Notes under the pieces: generated by a model | Database searches by the model: none | Told to the model about the DNA's origin: nothing | What the model saw: only the letters and a program-made list of their open reading frames with translations | Made by a program: the position numbers and the translations under genes | Source: Holtermannia corniformis | Lineage: Eukaryota; Basidiomycota; Tremellomycetes; Holtermanniales | Length of the DNA: 64,000 nt | Assembly (NCBI GenBank): GCA_001599935.1 | Contig: BCIJ01000001.1 | Location: forward strand, 436,277 to 500,276 | Reading direction: 5' to 3' | In this document: positions 10,514 through 23,186 of the stretch, in pieces | Layout of the letters: each line of letters starts with the position of its first letter | Numbering within the stretch: position 1 is the stretch's first letter

Positions 10514-10753
10514 ATGTCTTTCATGACCGACGCTCAGCTATGCGAGTTCCTCAGCACAGCTTCACTGGAGAACTTCGAGAAAATCACCCTGTGTCAACTG
10601 CAACACGCCAAGATCCTAACACTGGATAAGATCCGAAATGTGATGAACGATTCCTCGAAGCAAAGCATCGTTACCTCGGATCTCTTTGAAAAGATCAAGG
10701 ATCCCACGTATGCAAACACAACACTAGGAGACCTGATGAAGCCCCAGCAGTAA
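10514..10753 (+). CDS. Family A small protein, copy 2 (intact)
   Basis: 79 codons from ATG 10514 (a second Met is at 10523) to TAA at 10751. The product is a hydrophilic, mostly helical-looking protein: LSTASLENFEKITLCQLQHA, then LTLDKIRNVMND and VTSDLFEKIKD. It aligns without gaps over about 51 positions with the broken copy 3, and clearly with copies 1 and 4, so the array arose by tandem duplication. The end of the ORF falls on a consensus donor (GTAAGCT at 10752); if spliced to an acceptor at about 10817 the frame would continue for about 30 residues to a basic end (SKRRRHA) and stop at 10909. No known domain, signal peptide or membrane segment is seen. Function unknown. Confidence 0.6.
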   Translation: MSFMTDAQLCEFLSTASLENFEKITLCQLQHAKILTLDKIRNVMNDSSKQSIVTSDLFEKIKDPTYANTTLGDLMKPQQ

Positions 10754-11073
10754 GCTCCGCTGTGTGTGCGTGCGGCGAATGCAGTTACCTGTCCGTTGCA
10801 TTACTCCTTGATACAGATGCATGAGCTCAGTATATACACTCCTTCCAGACAGACTCGTGGCAGAGCTCGTTACCACCAGTAAGCGACGACGGCATGCATA
10901 GAGCTCTGCAAAGCTTCGTATGCATTTTTGACCGTCGTCCTTTGTTCTTCAAAGTCCGATGCCTTCGGGGGCCGTCGCCTCAGGCCTCCACCAGGCCAGT
11001 AAGCTCTCGCGCATGGCCTCTGGCCACTTGCCAGACACTCATCGACAGATCACACCCAGGCGTTCAGCAGTAA

Positions 11074-11259
11074 GATGAACCAGAAATCGAGTGGATCCTC
11101 GCTGCCGAAGATCATGCAGCGCTGAAGAGCTTGACAGTTGAAGAGCTGCGAGACATGGACTTGAAACCTTGAGACCGGATAGCTGCGGCGGTAAACATAT
11201 TAACGGGTAAGACGTTAGAGACTGCTGATTTGGTCCAGACCGTCAAGAGCGGAAGATAG
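11074..11259 (+). pseudogene. Family A small ORF, copy 3, with an internal stop
   Basis: The frame reads IEWILAAEDHAALKSLTVEEL...DMDLKP, then TGA at 11170-11172, then DRIAAAVNILTG...TADLVQTVKS up to TAG at 11257. It aligns with copy 2 over 51 positions with no gap; identical positions include L2, T14, L18, D27, I29, N34, T43, D45, L46 and K51 of that block. The TGA replaces a Leu codon in copy 2. No plausible start codon lies in frame. This is best read as a dead copy. Confidence 0.6.
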
Positions 11260-11585
11260 CCGAAGGCGAACTTGGACTCGCGGTGTCAGGCGCAGTAGTC
11301 GCTGCAATTTGAATGCAAGACTGCCTCCGAAAGGTGTGCACCACATGCACCACCATAGGACCACCCGAGCTGCGCACGAAAGCACCTTTGTGTGGAGTCG
11401 ATCAACTCCGCCGGGCGCATCTTTGCCTCAACAGTGCACAAACCAATAGGACACCGACTTGGCTGCAACAAACGAACGCTCGGATCGTGCGACACGTACA
11501 ATGGAGATGGATTGCGGCAGCCGGGACAGATATCGGATACAAAGACGGGCCGGCAGGTCCTTGTAAACCGGACAGAACCGGAAGC

Positions 11586-11840
11586 ATGTCCTCTGACAAA
11601 GCAGCGACACAGCGACTTCGAGCTGCCAAGACCATCGATGGCTTGATTCGCATCAAGTTGCGTGACATCAAAGAAGCAAGTGGCGAAACCCTCGACTTCG
11701 CTGCACAGCTCATGACAGCAGCAACAGGTAACACGTCCACGTTCCTCGAGAGTGACCTCGCCCTGTACTTGGTTGACATCGACCAGAACAGCACAGAAAC
11801 AATAGGCGATTACATGCAGTCGAAGGATGATGATGCGTGA
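11586..11840 (+). CDS. Family A small protein, copy 4 (intact)
   Basis: 84 codons from ATG 11586 to TGA at 11838; the frame is open further upstream to 11313 but that part has no similarity to other copies. The core TIDGLIRIKLRDIKEASGET followed by LDFAAQLM and FLESDLALYL aligns with copy 2 (shared T-L-D, M, S-D-L and the spacing of hydrophobic residues) with a two-residue insertion after the first block. Acidic C-terminus (KDDDA). It ends 77 bp before the 3' end of the convergent NUDC gene. Function unknown; it is one of two undamaged members of the array. Confidence 0.6.
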   Translation: MSSDKAATQRLRAAKTIDGLIRIKLRDIKEASGETLDFAAQLMTAATGNTSTFLESDLALYLVDIDQNSTETIGDYMQSKDDDA

Positions 11841-11916
11841 AAACCAACCATCGCCCAGTTTCGGCCGCGAGTATCGTGGATGATCCATGCTATGCGAGAT
11901 ACAATGTCGTCTCACC

Positions 11917-12802
11917 TCACATCTTGACGTTGGAGAAATCCATTTCTGGGTGTTGCGCCATGAACTTTTTAAGAGTCTCTTGCTTCTTGAGCTCGTCCGA
12001 AGTGGGTTTGCCTTGGAGCTGCGAGACTAGTCAGCACTGCAGCACGGCCAGTCGACTGGGATACCTTTTGATTGTTGTCGAACTGCAAAAGGTGAGTGTT
12101 GATTTCACACAGTGAAGGCGATCGCACGCACCATCATCTTTTCCACCATGCCTCGGGTCTCGCCGTCCAAGTCACTCAGCTTGCCGTTCTCGGGGACGAT
12201 CTTCTTTGTGTCAATCTTCGGGTGGTGAGTGAGGACATGTGGCCACCACTGATGCGAGGCGGTGTGAGCTCTGATCATCAGCGCCGGCCGTCATTTCGTG
12301 CAGTCAATCTCACGAGAACTTCTCCAGCTCGATAGTGAGGAACGAGTTCTCTACAGGGGAATTAGCTTGACGATGAAGAGTCGTTCGAATGTCCACGCAC
12401 CGACGGTCCAAGAGGAGTCCTCCTCTTTGATGCTCTCAAAGAGGTCACCGGCAAACAGAGGTTCCGCTTCACCCTTGATTTGCACCTACGTGCGTAAGTA
12501 TCGGACACGAGTGATCATTGCTGGCACACCTTGAGTTTCCGTTTCTTGATCTCGACGATGAGGTTCTTAGCACGCGTTCCATCGGGGAGGCCGACGGTCA
12601 CGGTCACAGTTTGCAAATCCTGTGCCCACCTGTACGGAAGAGCTGCAAACGACACATGAGCATGACTGACAAGTTCTTGAGGACACTGACCAGCCTGCTC
12701 GGCTTGCTCACGATCCCTCTCCTTTGCATCGAACGCCTCGCGGTCCTCCTTTGACAGCTCGTCGTAAGGCTTGACTGGGGGTGTGGCTGTGAGCTCGGAC
12801 AT
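11917..12802 (-). CDS. NUDC: NUDC-family co-chaperone
   Basis: Co-chaperone with a p23/CS domain that works with Hsp90 and supports the dynein/LIS1 pathway and nuclear migration. Start at 12802. The acidic N-terminal helix contains [16 protein letters not shown]; the CS domain covers [27 protein letters not shown], the [16 protein letters not shown] strand-turn and a β-strand LTIELEKF. The C-terminal NUDC signature follows: [43 protein letters not shown]. About seven exons; the junction before WWPH uses an acceptor that adds an eight-residue linker so that the frame is kept. About 195 residues, the usual short fungal form. Stop TGA at 11917-11919. Confidence 0.93.
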
Positions 12803-13098
12803 TCTGCAGTGTCTGCTATGTCTCAGCTCATGTATGATGCGAAGATGAGCACGTCTGCAACCTGAGTACGCACCGAGGTTGCCGTCCGAAACTGGAAGTG
12901 GCCGAACACAATCGACGTTGGCCACCACCGCGAGCTGCAACTTTTATCGACCATCAACAGTCGGCCCAGCAAAGTACAAGTCCATCTCACAGGTTGATCG
13001 CTCGACGGGAGGGTGTAGAGCAGATTCGCCGTACACAAATTTGCAAAAACGTCGTGCAATCTAGACCTGAACCCGCCAGCTGGCCGTCAACAAATCTC

Positions 13099-15501
13099 AT
13101 GGCGACATCGAGTATCGAGGGATGGAGCGACTTCGAGGTGGGTAGCCGCGATCGCATGCTTCGTGATGGCATTCAATCTATGCTCTACACCATACCAGGG
13201 TGCAATCGCTCATTTGCAAGGCTCAAGTCAAATGCGACGTTGCTGACGATCCTCAGAAATGGCTAGAGGAGTATATTCCTAAGCTTACTCTAGAGAAGTA
13301 TCGCATCCTGTGCGATCGGTTCGAGGCCCTCAAAAGTCACTACGTCTCCAAAACACCAAACCGCAAGATACTCTTCACCGCCCGGTTAGCTGTCACGTCG
13401 GTCGCAGAAGTCATCACTGATCGTGTGGCCGATAGGATCCAAGGCGCCTTTCGACATTTGCGCTCCACCAACGAATTTTCGACATACAAGACTCTGCGGC
13501 AGGAGCTGGAGAGTATGACACCTTACTATCCCAGACGTGAGCAGCTTCGATGGCCGTATGATGGGTGCACATATGTTGATCTGATTCAGCGGGACTAGGA
13601 GCGGGGTACGCTCCATCCAACCAGCCCCCACTCCCAGTGCCCAATACGTACAATCATGGACTGCAGTTTCCACCATCGCCAAACTTTGCCAGCGGATCAA
13701 GCAATGGTCATGCACCCCAACGGCCGACGGCGTTCTACCCTAGCCCAGTGCCTGCAGCAAGCACAGTACCCGTCCGTAAGTCATCGGGCTCAATTGATGA
13801 TGCCCACACTCATATACTTGCTATGGCAGCGCAAAATCGACCCTTGTATCAGCTCCTTGACTGGAAACCCTCGCCAATGTGGAAGCCGATCAAGGCGTTG
13901 TCACCGATGGAACATCTTCCAGGTAAGCTAAACAGTGCCGAATTGCACTACTGATGACTCAGATATCAACGAGAAGGAGACGAATCAAGTTCGCCGGGTA
14001 AAAAGGACATCCTTCACCATGCCTCCTGAAGCGATCGAAAAGCTCAGCCGTCCTCCGTGAGTTGCACCTGATCTCCGTAATGTTCGACTAACCAGCATGT
14101 TAGCTCCTCCACTCCACGCTATTCTGTCCGTCTCTTCTGTACCACCACCGAGTACTATCGGGGATCCTACTCGTATGGACCACCGCCGGCTAGTACGCGC
14201 AATATCCCCATTGAGTACCCCAGTCAACCTGAGCTGCTATACGATGATGCACCAATCGTCTTCAAAGACAAGGGACTGCGAGGAAAAGCCGGCACAGCCC
14301 CTCCGATCGATGTTGGGACATCTCGCAAGGGTCTCAATCTGCAACCCGGTCGGTTGACGACAGTGCAATTCGGTCATATGGGACCAACGCTGAAGAAACA
14401 GCAAGGACCAGCCAAGGTTCGTCCACATGTGGTGACTTGCCAACTGCCTTGCTCATCCTTGATAGCGATTCTACTTCCAGATCGTCCTCGCCGAGGTGAC
14501 CTCCAAAGAGGAGTTGCTGGCTCGTCTGCAACAACTCAAACCCAGGTCGGCACAGATAACGATCAATGCTTGTAAGTATCGCCCATATTCTGCAAAGTAG
14601 TCTGAGCACGCCCAGTGAAAGCCAAGGCAGCGGACGACGACGACATTGTGATGGGTGCTGCGACCATGTCTCTCAAAGACGCAGTGCGTTACGCAGAAGG
14701 GTCGACGCGTGATATTGACAATGGCAGCTCTCATACACACGCCTAACCTTGCCAATACGATCGACAAAGTGCACGCACGTACAGTGCTTTGATGCGTTCT
14801 GGTGGCTCGAGAGCAACGTGTCGACACCTCAATGGCTGTGTCCTTCGTGCTCGAAGGAGCTTGACTTTGATGATCTCTTCGTCGATGGGTGCGTCGCCGC
14901 AGTCAACTCTGCTCCCAACTCATGAAAGCGTAGGTATACTCTTGACATCCTTGCACAATGTCCTGACTCTGTCGATGAAGTCACGGTCGAGCCCGACGGC
15001 CAATGGCACACCGAGGACAACAAGTACGGATCGGCCAAGTGGCTCGCGTCCCGACCTAGTACCGCAAAACCCACCCCAGTTGCGAGTAGACCGCTCTCTC
15101 GCGCTACACCGCCGCCATCCGAATCACCATTAGGTCGCAGATCACCAGTGCCTGACAAAGGCAAGCAGAAGGCTGTTGTGATTCTGTCATCAGACGACGA
15201 GACCGACGTCGACGTACCGCTCGCAAACGGGCTCACGAGTGGTCGAACTCCATCAACCGGTCGAACCGCTTCCGTGCCGGCACGGCCAGAGACGACCGGA
15301 GTGATCGATCTGACTTTCGATTCGGATGAGGAAGAGGACGAGCAGCCGCTAGCTGCAGCTCGGCAGCAGCTGAAGGAGCTCGAGGCGCAGATGCGACAAA
15401 CCCAGGCGCAACTGGGTATCAAACGCAAAGATTCTGCCACGCCCGACTTGTTTGATCCGAGCAAACGACAGCAGCATGACTTTGGCATGGGGTATCGGTG
15501 A
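13099..15501 (+). CDS. SIZ1: E3 SUMO-protein ligase of the PIAS/Siz family
   Basis: Transfers SUMO from Ubc9 to nuclear targets. Suggested exons: 13099-13137, 13221-13536, then from 13590 on with further introns; phases agree. The N-terminal 120 residues (KWLEEYIPKLTLEKYRILC) sit where a SAP domain is expected but match it only weakly. A Pro/Ser linker leads to a PINIT domain (RYSVRL, YYRGSYSY, GRLTTVQFGHMGP, then IVLAEV). The SP-RING covers LTLPIRSTKCTHVQCFD, FWWLES, WLCPSCSKEL, with C-x-H-x2-C and C-P-x-C zinc ligands. The C-terminus carries two SUMO-interacting motifs next to acid clusters: VVILSSDDE and VIDLTFDSDEEE. The junction 13537-13589 replaces an apparent stop in the unspliced frame. 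About 296 bp separate it from NUDC, facing away. Confidence 0.9.
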
Positions 15502-15676
15502 TTGTAAGCCATGCCATGCACATATTGTATATACCGTCGCCAAGATCGATCCGCGGGGCCGTCAATACCAGGGCTCAGCAGCCTCGGAGGGATCTGCAAA
15601 GGACCCTGGTCGCCTTTGACGAGCCTGCGCAGGCCCTACGCGGTTGAGCAGACTTGTCCTGCATCCATCTACAGCC

Positions 15677-17897
15677 ATGCAAGACCTCTCAAACATGCCA
15701 GGGGATCCCAAGAAATATTGGTGGCGTTTCGCGGGGTGTCTCACTACTTACGCAGTCGTTGGATGGTCTGACGGAAGTGAGTTTGCAAGTCATCCTATAA
15801 GCTGTAGTTGACGCTTCAGCTATTGGTGTGCTCATACCCAAATTCGAGCACGATTATGGCTTGACTTACTTACAAGTGCGCATCGTGAGACGGCGTCGAA
15901 TACATCTGACAAGCGCCATCTCAGGTTGCATTCACATTTGTCGCCCTGGCGATCGGATTTTTGGCCGGCACCTTCCTCAACGAGCCCCTGATGCGTTATG
16001 CTGGACTGTTCCCTTTGGTTCCCTCCGAGGCGGAGCACAAGCCGCTGAATTGGGATACTCTGCGCAAATCGAGGAAAGGATATTCGCGTCTTCAAGCGAC
16101 ATCCTTTGCTGTGGCTTTTGCTTGCGTAGTAGAGATGATCTATTTCATCGTTCCGCAAGTTCCATCCGTTGGCATTCGCATCGGCTGACCAAGCTCAGTG
16201 CGACGCGACCGCCATTCAGCGGTATCGTGCTCTCAGCCTTGTGCGGCGGCATCGGTCAGTCAATTGCTATTGCGCAAACGCACGTGTCGCTCTCTCTCAC
16301 CTCGATCTCGTTGACGTCCTTCAGGAATGGTTACTGCGCCATTCAACCTCGACGAACAGGACTTTTGCTGGGAATACTGCACGGAGCCTATGTTCGCTCC
16401 ATGTGTCTTGCTTGGCACGATTTGACATGCACAGGGCTTCGGGGCGCTTGTTTCGCCGCTCGTCTCAACCTCGCTACTGGCTCGGGGTTGGGAATGGCAC
16501 GAGTTCTACGTCAGTATTCAATGATCGCTCACGGTACATGCTGAGCTCTCCACAGTATATATCCATTGGGTTTGCGGGGTTGAACGTCATCTTCGTGACC
16601 ACATGTTTCTTCCCGGATGCTCAAGAGCGGGCTCATGATCGCCAAACCGCCCTTGCGCGAATCGCAGGAGAAGTATCCGACCAAGCAAAAGTGAACACAG
16701 TGCAAGCGGATGATGACACCGTGACTGAGAAGCCACTCGAGACGGTAGATGAGCCGCAGACACGGTCACGCACCGCCTCCAAGCCAAAATCCAAGATGGG
16801 TGAGACTCTCAGAACCCCCTATGTGCGTCGGGTAGCATGAGAATAAGGCTGCAATTGACGGCTTCAGGTGTGGTTTCTCGCCTTGTTTCTCTTTGTGAGT
16901 CCTCCGAGGCCTTGAATGAAGGATCTCCGTACTGATACGTGCAGCTTTACACCGGCCACGAAGTCACGGCAGGCGGTTGGATCGTCACCTATCTCATCGA
17001 CGTCCGTCACGCAAACCCCTCAAGTGCAGGATACGTGGCAACGTGTGTACATGATGGCTTTTGTTTCCCCCGCAGCTCACGAACGAAACACCCAGCGGCT
17101 TCTGGAGCGGCATCACGATTGGGCGGGTTGGGTTCGGGATTCTATCTGCGTTTGTGCAATGGCGCATCGAAAAGGTGTTTCGACTGGTGTGAACACGCCT
17201 GCAATGTCCGAGAACTGATGTTGTCAAACCAGCACCTGCTGCACGCATGCCTGATCTTCAGGCGAGTTCCCTGTTCTACCCTGAGTGCTTCATTGACTAC
17301 TTACCAGTGTGGTCATGGTCTTCGTTGCATGGTTCGTCAACTCGGTGGAGGCCACGGCCGTTGCCGCCGCCTTCATCGGTCTAGCGCAAGGTCCAGTATT
17401 CCCGTACGTGCCATCCTTGTCTAATATCTAGCACTGACTCGGCTGCAGGGTAGCTTGCTCAATTGTGAGTATCCAAGGCATCTGATAGTCTCGCTTACCC
17501 GCTGCACAGTCGGCCAAACTGCTACCGCCGTCAGCTGCTTATGGCAAACAAAGCGCGAGCGCTGACGAAAGAGCAGCGACCTAATCATGACGGGCCTTTC
17601 TTTCGCATCGTCCATCTCATCGATCGGTAGCGCTATGTTTCCATTCATCTGCGGGGCTATCGCCTCTTCGCAAGGTGTAAGAGTCTTGATGCCGCTTCTT
17701 GTTGCCCTCGGATCGGCGCTGGTTGCGACGTGGACCGTGTACGTTCAAGTGCGAGACATCGCTATCGACACGAATAGCTGACGATCTTGTGACTCAGCAT
17801 CCCGAGCAAAACGGGTACGCCAGGTAACCTGCGCTTTGGACTGGGCGCACTCGGTCGCGGCCGTGCGCGTGAAGCACAAACGATTGATCAAGCTTGA
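15677..17897 (+). CDS. MFS transporter with a long central loop
   Basis: Multi-pass transporter with many short introns. It starts MQDLSNMPGDPKKYWWRF and reads into TM1, the loop FEHDYGLTYLQ, TM2 (TFVALAIGFLAGTFL), TM3-4 and SGIVLSALCGGIGQSIAIAQTH. A hydrophilic loop of about 90 residues rich in Thr, Glu and Lys follows TM6. The second half shows FLYTGHEVTAGGWIVTYLID, a motif I associate with the fungal Bsc6/fucose-permease-like MFS branch, and later FPFICGAIASSQGV. The last intron (donor GTACGT at 17740) leads to a short Gly/Arg-rich tail and TGA at 17895. Substrate unknown, possibly a sugar. Exons in the 16.2-17.5 kb part are approximate. Confidence 0.8.
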
Positions 17898-18046
17898 TTC
17901 ACTGCATGTCTTCACATATTCGTACACATGCTACACACTTCATTCGGTTCGCTCAAACTTTACAAGCGGTTCTTCCAGCCTTCGTTCAGTCCTTGCTCGC
18001 TGCAAATGGCTATGTCAGAACACTATCAAGCTATAGGAAGCTCGAC

Positions 18047-19149
18047 TTACCCAGTCTTGGCGCTCGGTTGAGGGTTACGTTCCGCAAGCGATCCGTCCTT
18101 GGCTTGCTGCTGGAGTGTTGCATTGGGTGGGTCGACTGCCGTTGACGAGTGCGGGACTTCAGACGAGGGCTTGAGGTCCTTTGGCGGGCAGGGTGGCGTC
18201 AAATAGCCGGACTCGGGCTGGTGCGCGCCTGCAGGCGCAGCCTAACCTGGTATCAGCGCTATGAAGCGAGGAAGAGGCACGACTGACATAGCCGGCCTTG
18301 TGAGGTTCACTCTCGACGCCCTGCACATAGGTCCTCGATTCTTCTCCAGACTTTGCGCGGTTGATGGCAGACGTGTGAAGGGTACGCTTGGGTTCCGAGC
18401 TAGCCTTGCCCTTGGCGGATTGGCTAGGAAGGTGCGGCGTAGGAGCGGCCTGACGGCAAGCGTCAGTGCATGCTGGATACGAATGGACAGCGGCCCACGT
18501 TGCCTTTGCCCTTGTCAGCCTCTGAAGCCGACTTGTGCTTGAGGTTCTCGTTCTGATCGCCACCGAGTCCTGTCTCCTGCTTGCCAGCCTCTTGCTTGCC
18601 GCGCTCGACCCAAGCGCGAGCCGAAGTCGAGAAGTTACGGCCATCTTGGTGCATCTGCTTGAGGCCTTCAAAACCCTTGTTGACAGCCTTCTTGCCCAAC
18701 CCCAACGCGCCCGAGCTCTCACCCGCCGCGCTCTCCTCGCCCTCCTCGCCCTTGGCGTGCGTCGCATCATCGGCGCCACCAGGCTGACCACCGACCTGGT
18801 CAGCAAAGCTTCCGCTCTGACCAGAGTTGACAGCCTTTTCCTGCTTTTGCTCGGTCGTCTGCTTGCCGCCCTGCTTGCCGTGACTTTGGATCGCGGCATC
18901 AAACGGCTCACTGGAGGAGGTGCCCTCCTCCTTGGCCTTCTTGCCTTTGGCAACCGCGCTCGACTGTGGATCGTGCTGTAGCATGGAGTCAGACTTGTCG
19001 AACGAGGCGTGACCTTCGGAAAGCGGTTTGGGCGACTTGAATGCGTCCTTGTGAGCGATTGCCGAGACGTGGATCGCACGAAGAGATGCGGGTGCGAGGA
19101 CGGCCTTGGTCGCTGCCGGGCGGAGGACGCGTGTGATGGTGGGAAGCAT
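18047..19149 (-). CDS. Predicted mitochondrial, largely disordered protein
   Basis: Start at 19149 with a presequence of Arg, Ala, Leu and Thr and no acids (LPTITRVLRPAATK...). Then comes a Lys/Ser/Glu/Gly-rich, low-complexity chain with repeated Gly-Gln-Lys stretches (GKQGGKQTTEQKQEK, SFADQVGGQPGGADD, FEGLKQMHQDGRNFSTSARAW). An intron after GKGN joins to AAPTPHLPSQSAKGK..., and a second after KAGY to AAPAGAHQPESGYLTPPCPP. It ends ...PSAKTG with TAA at 18047. Two FSTSARAW/LHTSAINRA segments resemble the arginine-Ser processing signals of fungal mitochondrial proteins. A CACGTG lies at 19257-19262, 108 bp upstream. Family not recognised. Confidence 0.6.
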
Positions 19150-19631
19150 CTTGATCGCGTTAAAGTGGTGTAGGTGAGTTACTCTGTGCTCTTTGTCTCT
19201 TGCGATGGTTGCGCTCTCTTACAGACCGTCTCAAGCAGTGACGTAGCACAGACAGTCACGTGGCGCAACGACAGTGATCGCCGGGAACCCGATCACCGAA
19301 CAGAGTGGCACATTGCAACAGTGGAGAACAAAGCGGGCATCTGCTGCCCCACTGGCTCAAACTGGGCGGCGATGAACATACGAGCCACTCTCAATGCCCC
19401 GATCAACACGTTGTCGTTCGTCTTGGATCTGACACAGTTCGGCAGCATTCCCCTCCCAAGCGCAATAATCCCCGTGTGCGCTTCCTTTCTGTCTCCAACC
19501 CCCCAGCGTACCTCCTTTCACATTCAGCGCTTCTTTTGATTCTCTCCACTCAAAAAGGAGCCCTGCTATTCCACCGCTGCTGCACAAAACCCCGATGAGC
19601 ACCCCAGTCACCAATCCAAACCATCTCCAAG
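19150..19631. promoter_or_regulatory. Divergent intergenic region
   Basis: 482 bases between two divergent starts. It holds CACGTG at 19257-19262 and a CT-rich stretch from about 19470 to 19560 before the plus-strand gene. No RNA gene is recognised. Confidence 0.35.
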
Positions 19632-20039
19632 ATGCACCCGGCCATCAGCTATCGCTTCAACTCTGACATCTTGACGAGCCCAAGCGCCCAGCGCGGCCCC
19701 ACTCTCATTCCTGGTGCACTGCCCTCCCCGCCGCCACAGATCGGTGTCCCGCACCGCCCGTATCCTCGCCCGCCACCTTATTATGGCGACGAAGCTGTCA
19801 ACGAGGCATTACCCTCGTATGCGCATGCTGACCCGGAGAAGGGCCTGCTCCCGGATTACGACGGGGATGATGAGGAGACGGCCGAGCGCAACGCAAGCGA
19901 TTGCAAGATCAATGTTGTAACCGGCGTCCTCCTGGTATTCAATATCATCGTGTGGTCGGCCGCATTCGTCATGTGGTATGGCCACCTCTGGGGGCTCGAG
20001 GACCGCGTCGGGGTCGTATTGCTCGATCTGACGCTCTGA
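19632..20039 (+). CDS. Small single-pass membrane protein with a proline-rich N-terminus
   Basis: Intronless, 135 residues. The N-terminal half is Pro-rich with PYPRPPPYYGDE, where PPPY is a possible WW-domain (Rsp5/Nedd4-type) ligand; an acidic stretch (PDYDGDDEETAE) follows. One membrane segment (INVVTGVLLVFNIIVWSAA) is followed by the short tail WYGHLWGLEDRVG. No signal peptide, so the topology is probably N-terminus cytosolic. Family not recognised. Its stop is 77 bp from the convergent TVP23 stop. Confidence 0.65.
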   Translation: MHPAISYRFNSDILTSPSAQRGPTLIPGALPSPPPQIGVPHRPYPRPPPYYGDEAVNEALPSYAHADPEKGLLPDYDGDDEETAERNASDCKINVVTGVLLVFNIIVWSAAFVMWYGHLWGLEDRVGVVLLDLTL

Positions 20040-20115
20040 GGGTGGGAGAGATGGATTCGCGGGGATCGGTTGGTCGTTTGCACGCATCGCAATGCATCTA
20101 TGCACCTGTAGGAAC

Positions 20116-21342
<1,227 letters not shown>

Positions 21343-21589
21343 GGTTGTCAGTCAAGTGAGTCCTACTCAACCTACAGCCGATACAACTTGGCTCACGCGC
21401 GGGGAAGGAAGGGGTTGCGATCTCGGTTGTCGCGCTCGTGAGAACCTTGTACGGGGAAGTTGGCCAGGTATGTATCAGCGTTACACTGCTTGGTTTTCGT
21501 CTGCAAGAACGCTGCGAAGAGGTCGAATCGATCAGGCAGCGCCATAGAGTATCAGGATAACCAAAATACCTCGTCACTACAAGGCAGCA

Positions 21590-23149
21590 ATGCCAAAAGC
21601 ACCGGCACACCCACAGTTCCCGATGCATGGCTTGTTCCCCATCGCAAAGCCAGTCGGACCGACATGGTACGTCCATCGAATGTATAACCTCTTGTTCCGC
21701 AGCTAACGACTGACGTAGCATGCGTGTGATCGACCTGATCCAACCACTCATCATGGATTCCAAGCTGTTCGAGGAACCCACAAACCCGAGACTGCCTCAG
21801 CCAAAGGGTGAAGCAGTCGGTCGGGCAGCTCGCAAGAAGGCGGGGACCTCGCTTAAGATTGGTCAGGGTGGTACTTTGGATCCCCTTGCAGATGGTGTGC
21901 TGGGTCAGTGCACAATACCCCGCAAAGAACCACTCAATGACTCGCGACAGTAATCGGCATTGGCAAGGGTACGAAGCAACTACAAAAGTTCCTCGACTGC
22001 TCAAAGGTAAGCTATATCCTGATTAAGCCTTACTTGACGCTGACCTCGGCAGGAATACGTGGCAACCGGCCTGTTTGGCGCCTCGACTACAACCTACGAT
22101 GCCGATGGACCTGTTCTGCATACCGGTCCCTACGAGCACATCACCCGCGAGGACGTTGAGAAGATCCTTGACAGATTCCGGGGCGAGATCACACAGGTCC
22201 CTCCAATGCAAGTAGCCTCACTTCATATACAGCGTATCACTGATGACTCCTCAGCTTCTCCGCTCTGAAGATGGACGGTAAACCTCTATACGAGTACGCG
22301 CGCGAGAACAAGCCACTGCCGCGCGCAATCCAAACTCGGATGTCTAAAGTCGAGATTGAGCTGCTTGAATTCACACCGGCTTCAAGGGAAGAGGGCGATG
22401 GCGGGCATACGTACAAGTGGCCAACCGGGGTGTTGAGCGACGAGCAAAAGGACGCGTTCAAGAAGCTGAACGAGCTTGCGCGGAACGCACCCAAGGAGGC
22501 GCCGCAGCCTGTCAAGCGTGGTCCGGCGCTTAGCAAGAAGGCGCTGAAGGTGCTGCGAGCGACTGAACCCGCCGAGGCCGAAACCGAGAACAAGCCTGAA
22601 CCAGAGCCAAGTACCAAAAAGGCGCAAGAGGCGCTTGAGCTCGAGTTGCCAGACCTCGACAGAGAACCGGTACCCGAAGTTATGCCTTCGGGAGCTCGAC
22701 CGCCCATTGTCAAGTTCAAGATGACCGTCTCGTCAGGCACATATGTGCGCTCAATTGTCCACGACATTGGCCTTGCCCTCGGCTCGGCAGCTCACGTCGT
22801 GACGCTCACACGGACGCGCCAAAATCAGTTCTCGTTGTATAGTGACGAGGCGGCATTGCAAAATGCGATCGAGGACGGCGCGGGGAAGAGCAGCCGTGAG
22901 GCAGAGCACGGTGCGGTTACTGTACGGCCAGGCGGCTGCGTGCCATGGGACGTATGGGAGCGCGCGATCGCAGAACACGAGGCGATCGTCAAGGCGGACA
23001 GGGATGCGTACGAAGAGGCACTCGCGAGCGGCATGTCGGAGGAAGAGCTTCACATGGTCTTCAGTCCACGAGCCGTGTGGCAGAAGCGACGAGACAGGGA
23101 GCTCAAGGAGTGGGAAGTCGAGGTCATGAAGCGGTTTGTCGATGTATGA
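21590..23149 (+). CDS. PUS4: tRNA pseudouridine-55 synthase (TruB/Pus4 family)
   Basis: Makes pseudouridine 55 in the T-loop of tRNAs, in nucleus and mitochondria. The first exon gives [14 protein letters not shown]; later exons carry the catalytic motif [12 protein letters not shown] with the nucleophilic Asp, then [35 protein letters not shown] and [21 protein letters not shown] Lys/Glu/Pro-rich insertion of about 100 residues lies between TruB blocks. The late motif [19 protein letters not shown] is intact. About five introns, the last before FSALKMDG. The C-terminal 90 residues are charged and helical, as in other fungal Pus4. The stop is 37 bp from the convergent NRDE2 stop. Confidence 0.92.
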
Positions 23150-23186
23150 CAAATGGTGTATATGTACCATAGCGTGGCATGCATAC

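Noticed and set aside
10846..11040. Minus-strand frame reading SDFEEQRTTVKNAYEALQ
   Set aside because: It looks protein-like, but it has no ATG, no paralogue in the window and overlaps a possible second exon of a family A gene.
18159..19079. 306-codon minus-strand ORF, longest in that stretch
   Set aside because: It is a frame shadow (Arg/Ser/Pro-rich) of the mitochondrial-type protein, whose own frame has a presequence and consistent splicing.
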